Assembly: GCA_023139025.1 (NCBI GenBank)
Contig: JAGLOH010000037.1
Coordinates: 1 to 11,465, forward strand
Length of the DNA stretch: 11,465 nt
Reading direction: 5' to 3'
Source: Candidatus Heimdallarchaeota archaeon
GTDB taxonomy: Archaea > Asgardarchaeota > Heimdallarchaeia > Heimdallarchaeales > Heimdallarchaeaceae
Each line of letters opens with the position of its first letter. Position 1 is the first letter of the stretch. Below are positions 11,166-11,465 of this stretch, in pieces. A program made the position numbers and the translations under genes. The notes below the pieces were generated by a model. The model did no database searches. It saw only the letters and a program-made list of their open reading frames with translations, and was not told the origin of the DNA.

Positions 11166-11465
11166 CTACTCCGTCCATTTCTCTTGATATTCGGTAGCTG
11201 CCCTCTTTACTTTTTCAATATCAATTGTCAGATAGTTTCCATCTTGGAAAACAATTTCCCCATCAATCATAGTCATGCTTACATCTTTACCACTAGCTGA
11301 ATAAACTAAATGGGAAACTGGGTTGTAAAGAGGAAAAGAGTTTACTTCATCAATATTAGCCATTACTAAGTCAGCTTTTTTCCCTACTTCAACTGAGCCT
11401 ATCTCTGTTCCCCAGTTTATAGCTTGAGCTCCCTCTATTGTAGCCATTCTTAGAACTTTCTCTGC
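11166..11465 (-). CDS. Amidohydrolase, C-terminal part (MTA/SAH deaminase-like)
   Basis: These last 99 codons belong to a gene entering from the right edge; its start lies outside the window. The piece begins AEKVLRMATIEGAQAINW and continues with IGSVEVGKKADLVMANI, NPVSHLVYSASGKDVSMTMIDG and a final helix. This is the end of the metal-dependent amidohydrolase barrel plus its small beta domain, closest in pattern to 5-methylthioadenosine/S-adenosylhomocysteine deaminases, which turn MTA or SAH into inosine derivatives. Metal ligands are all upstream of the cut and cannot be checked, so related deaminases (guanine, cytosine, chlorohydrolases) remain possible. It is translationally coupled to the GHMP kinase that follows 1 bp later. 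Confidence 0.75.
   Translation of the reverse strand, partial: AEKVLRMATIEGAQAINWGTEIGSVEVGKKADLVMANIDEVNSFPLYNPVSHLVYSASGKDVSMTMIDGEIVFQDGNYLTIDIEKVKRAATEYQEKWTE

Overview
The window looks like chromosomal DNA of an AT-rich archaeon, most likely an Asgard archaeon of the Heimdallarchaeia type. The archaeal signals are a UPF0147 protein, a FAU-1/AU-1-type RNA-binding protein, a tRNA-Asp interrupted at position 37/38 by an intron that folds into a bulge-helix-bulge, and TATA-like boxes 25-35 bp upstream of several genes that lack a Shine-Dalgarno. The Asgard hint is a Ras-superfamily GTPase with Rab-type motifs (switch I TIGVD, GGQE, NKAD, SAK, and the RabF4-like FYRGA). The lineage call is inference from gene content only.

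Layout, left to right. A truncated secreted-protein gene (minus) and a bidirectional nucleotidyltransferase/left-handed-beta-helix gene (plus) diverge from a 390-bp promoter region. The plus gene converges on a UPF0147 gene. Everything from 1917 to the right end is on the minus strand. In transcription order (right to left) it holds: (i) an MTA/SAH-deaminase-like amidohydrolase (partial) coupled to a GHMP sugar kinase, then a HIT protein; (ii) the Rab-like GTPase; (iii) tRNA-Asp(GTC) with a 31-nt intron; (iv) two tandem paralogous membrane proteins, each with a signal peptide, an FKBP-like outer domain, one TM helix and an eight-cysteine zinc finger on the predicted cytosolic side; (v) tRNA-Ser(CGA); (vi) a FAU-1-like ribonuclease/RNA-binding protein followed 16 bp later by a DUF2797 (GIY-YIG-like, Cys-rich) protein; (vii) a small cysteine-containing winged-helix-like protein, a SufS-like class V aminotransferase and an NDP-sugar epimerase in one tight operon; (viii) UPF0147.

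Functional threads. Sugar-nucleotide chemistry recurs: nucleotidyltransferase homologue, epimerase, GHMP kinase. RNA metabolism is represented by FAU-1, DUF2797 and the tRNAs. The most unusual items are the nucleotidyltransferase/acyltransferase homologue that seems to have lost key residues in both domains, the paired FKBP-like/zinc-finger membrane proteins, an epimerase whose only well-placed start codon is ATT behind a perfect Shine-Dalgarno, and a tRNA-Ser with U at the discriminator position. I saw no CRISPR array, insertion sequence or phage gene.
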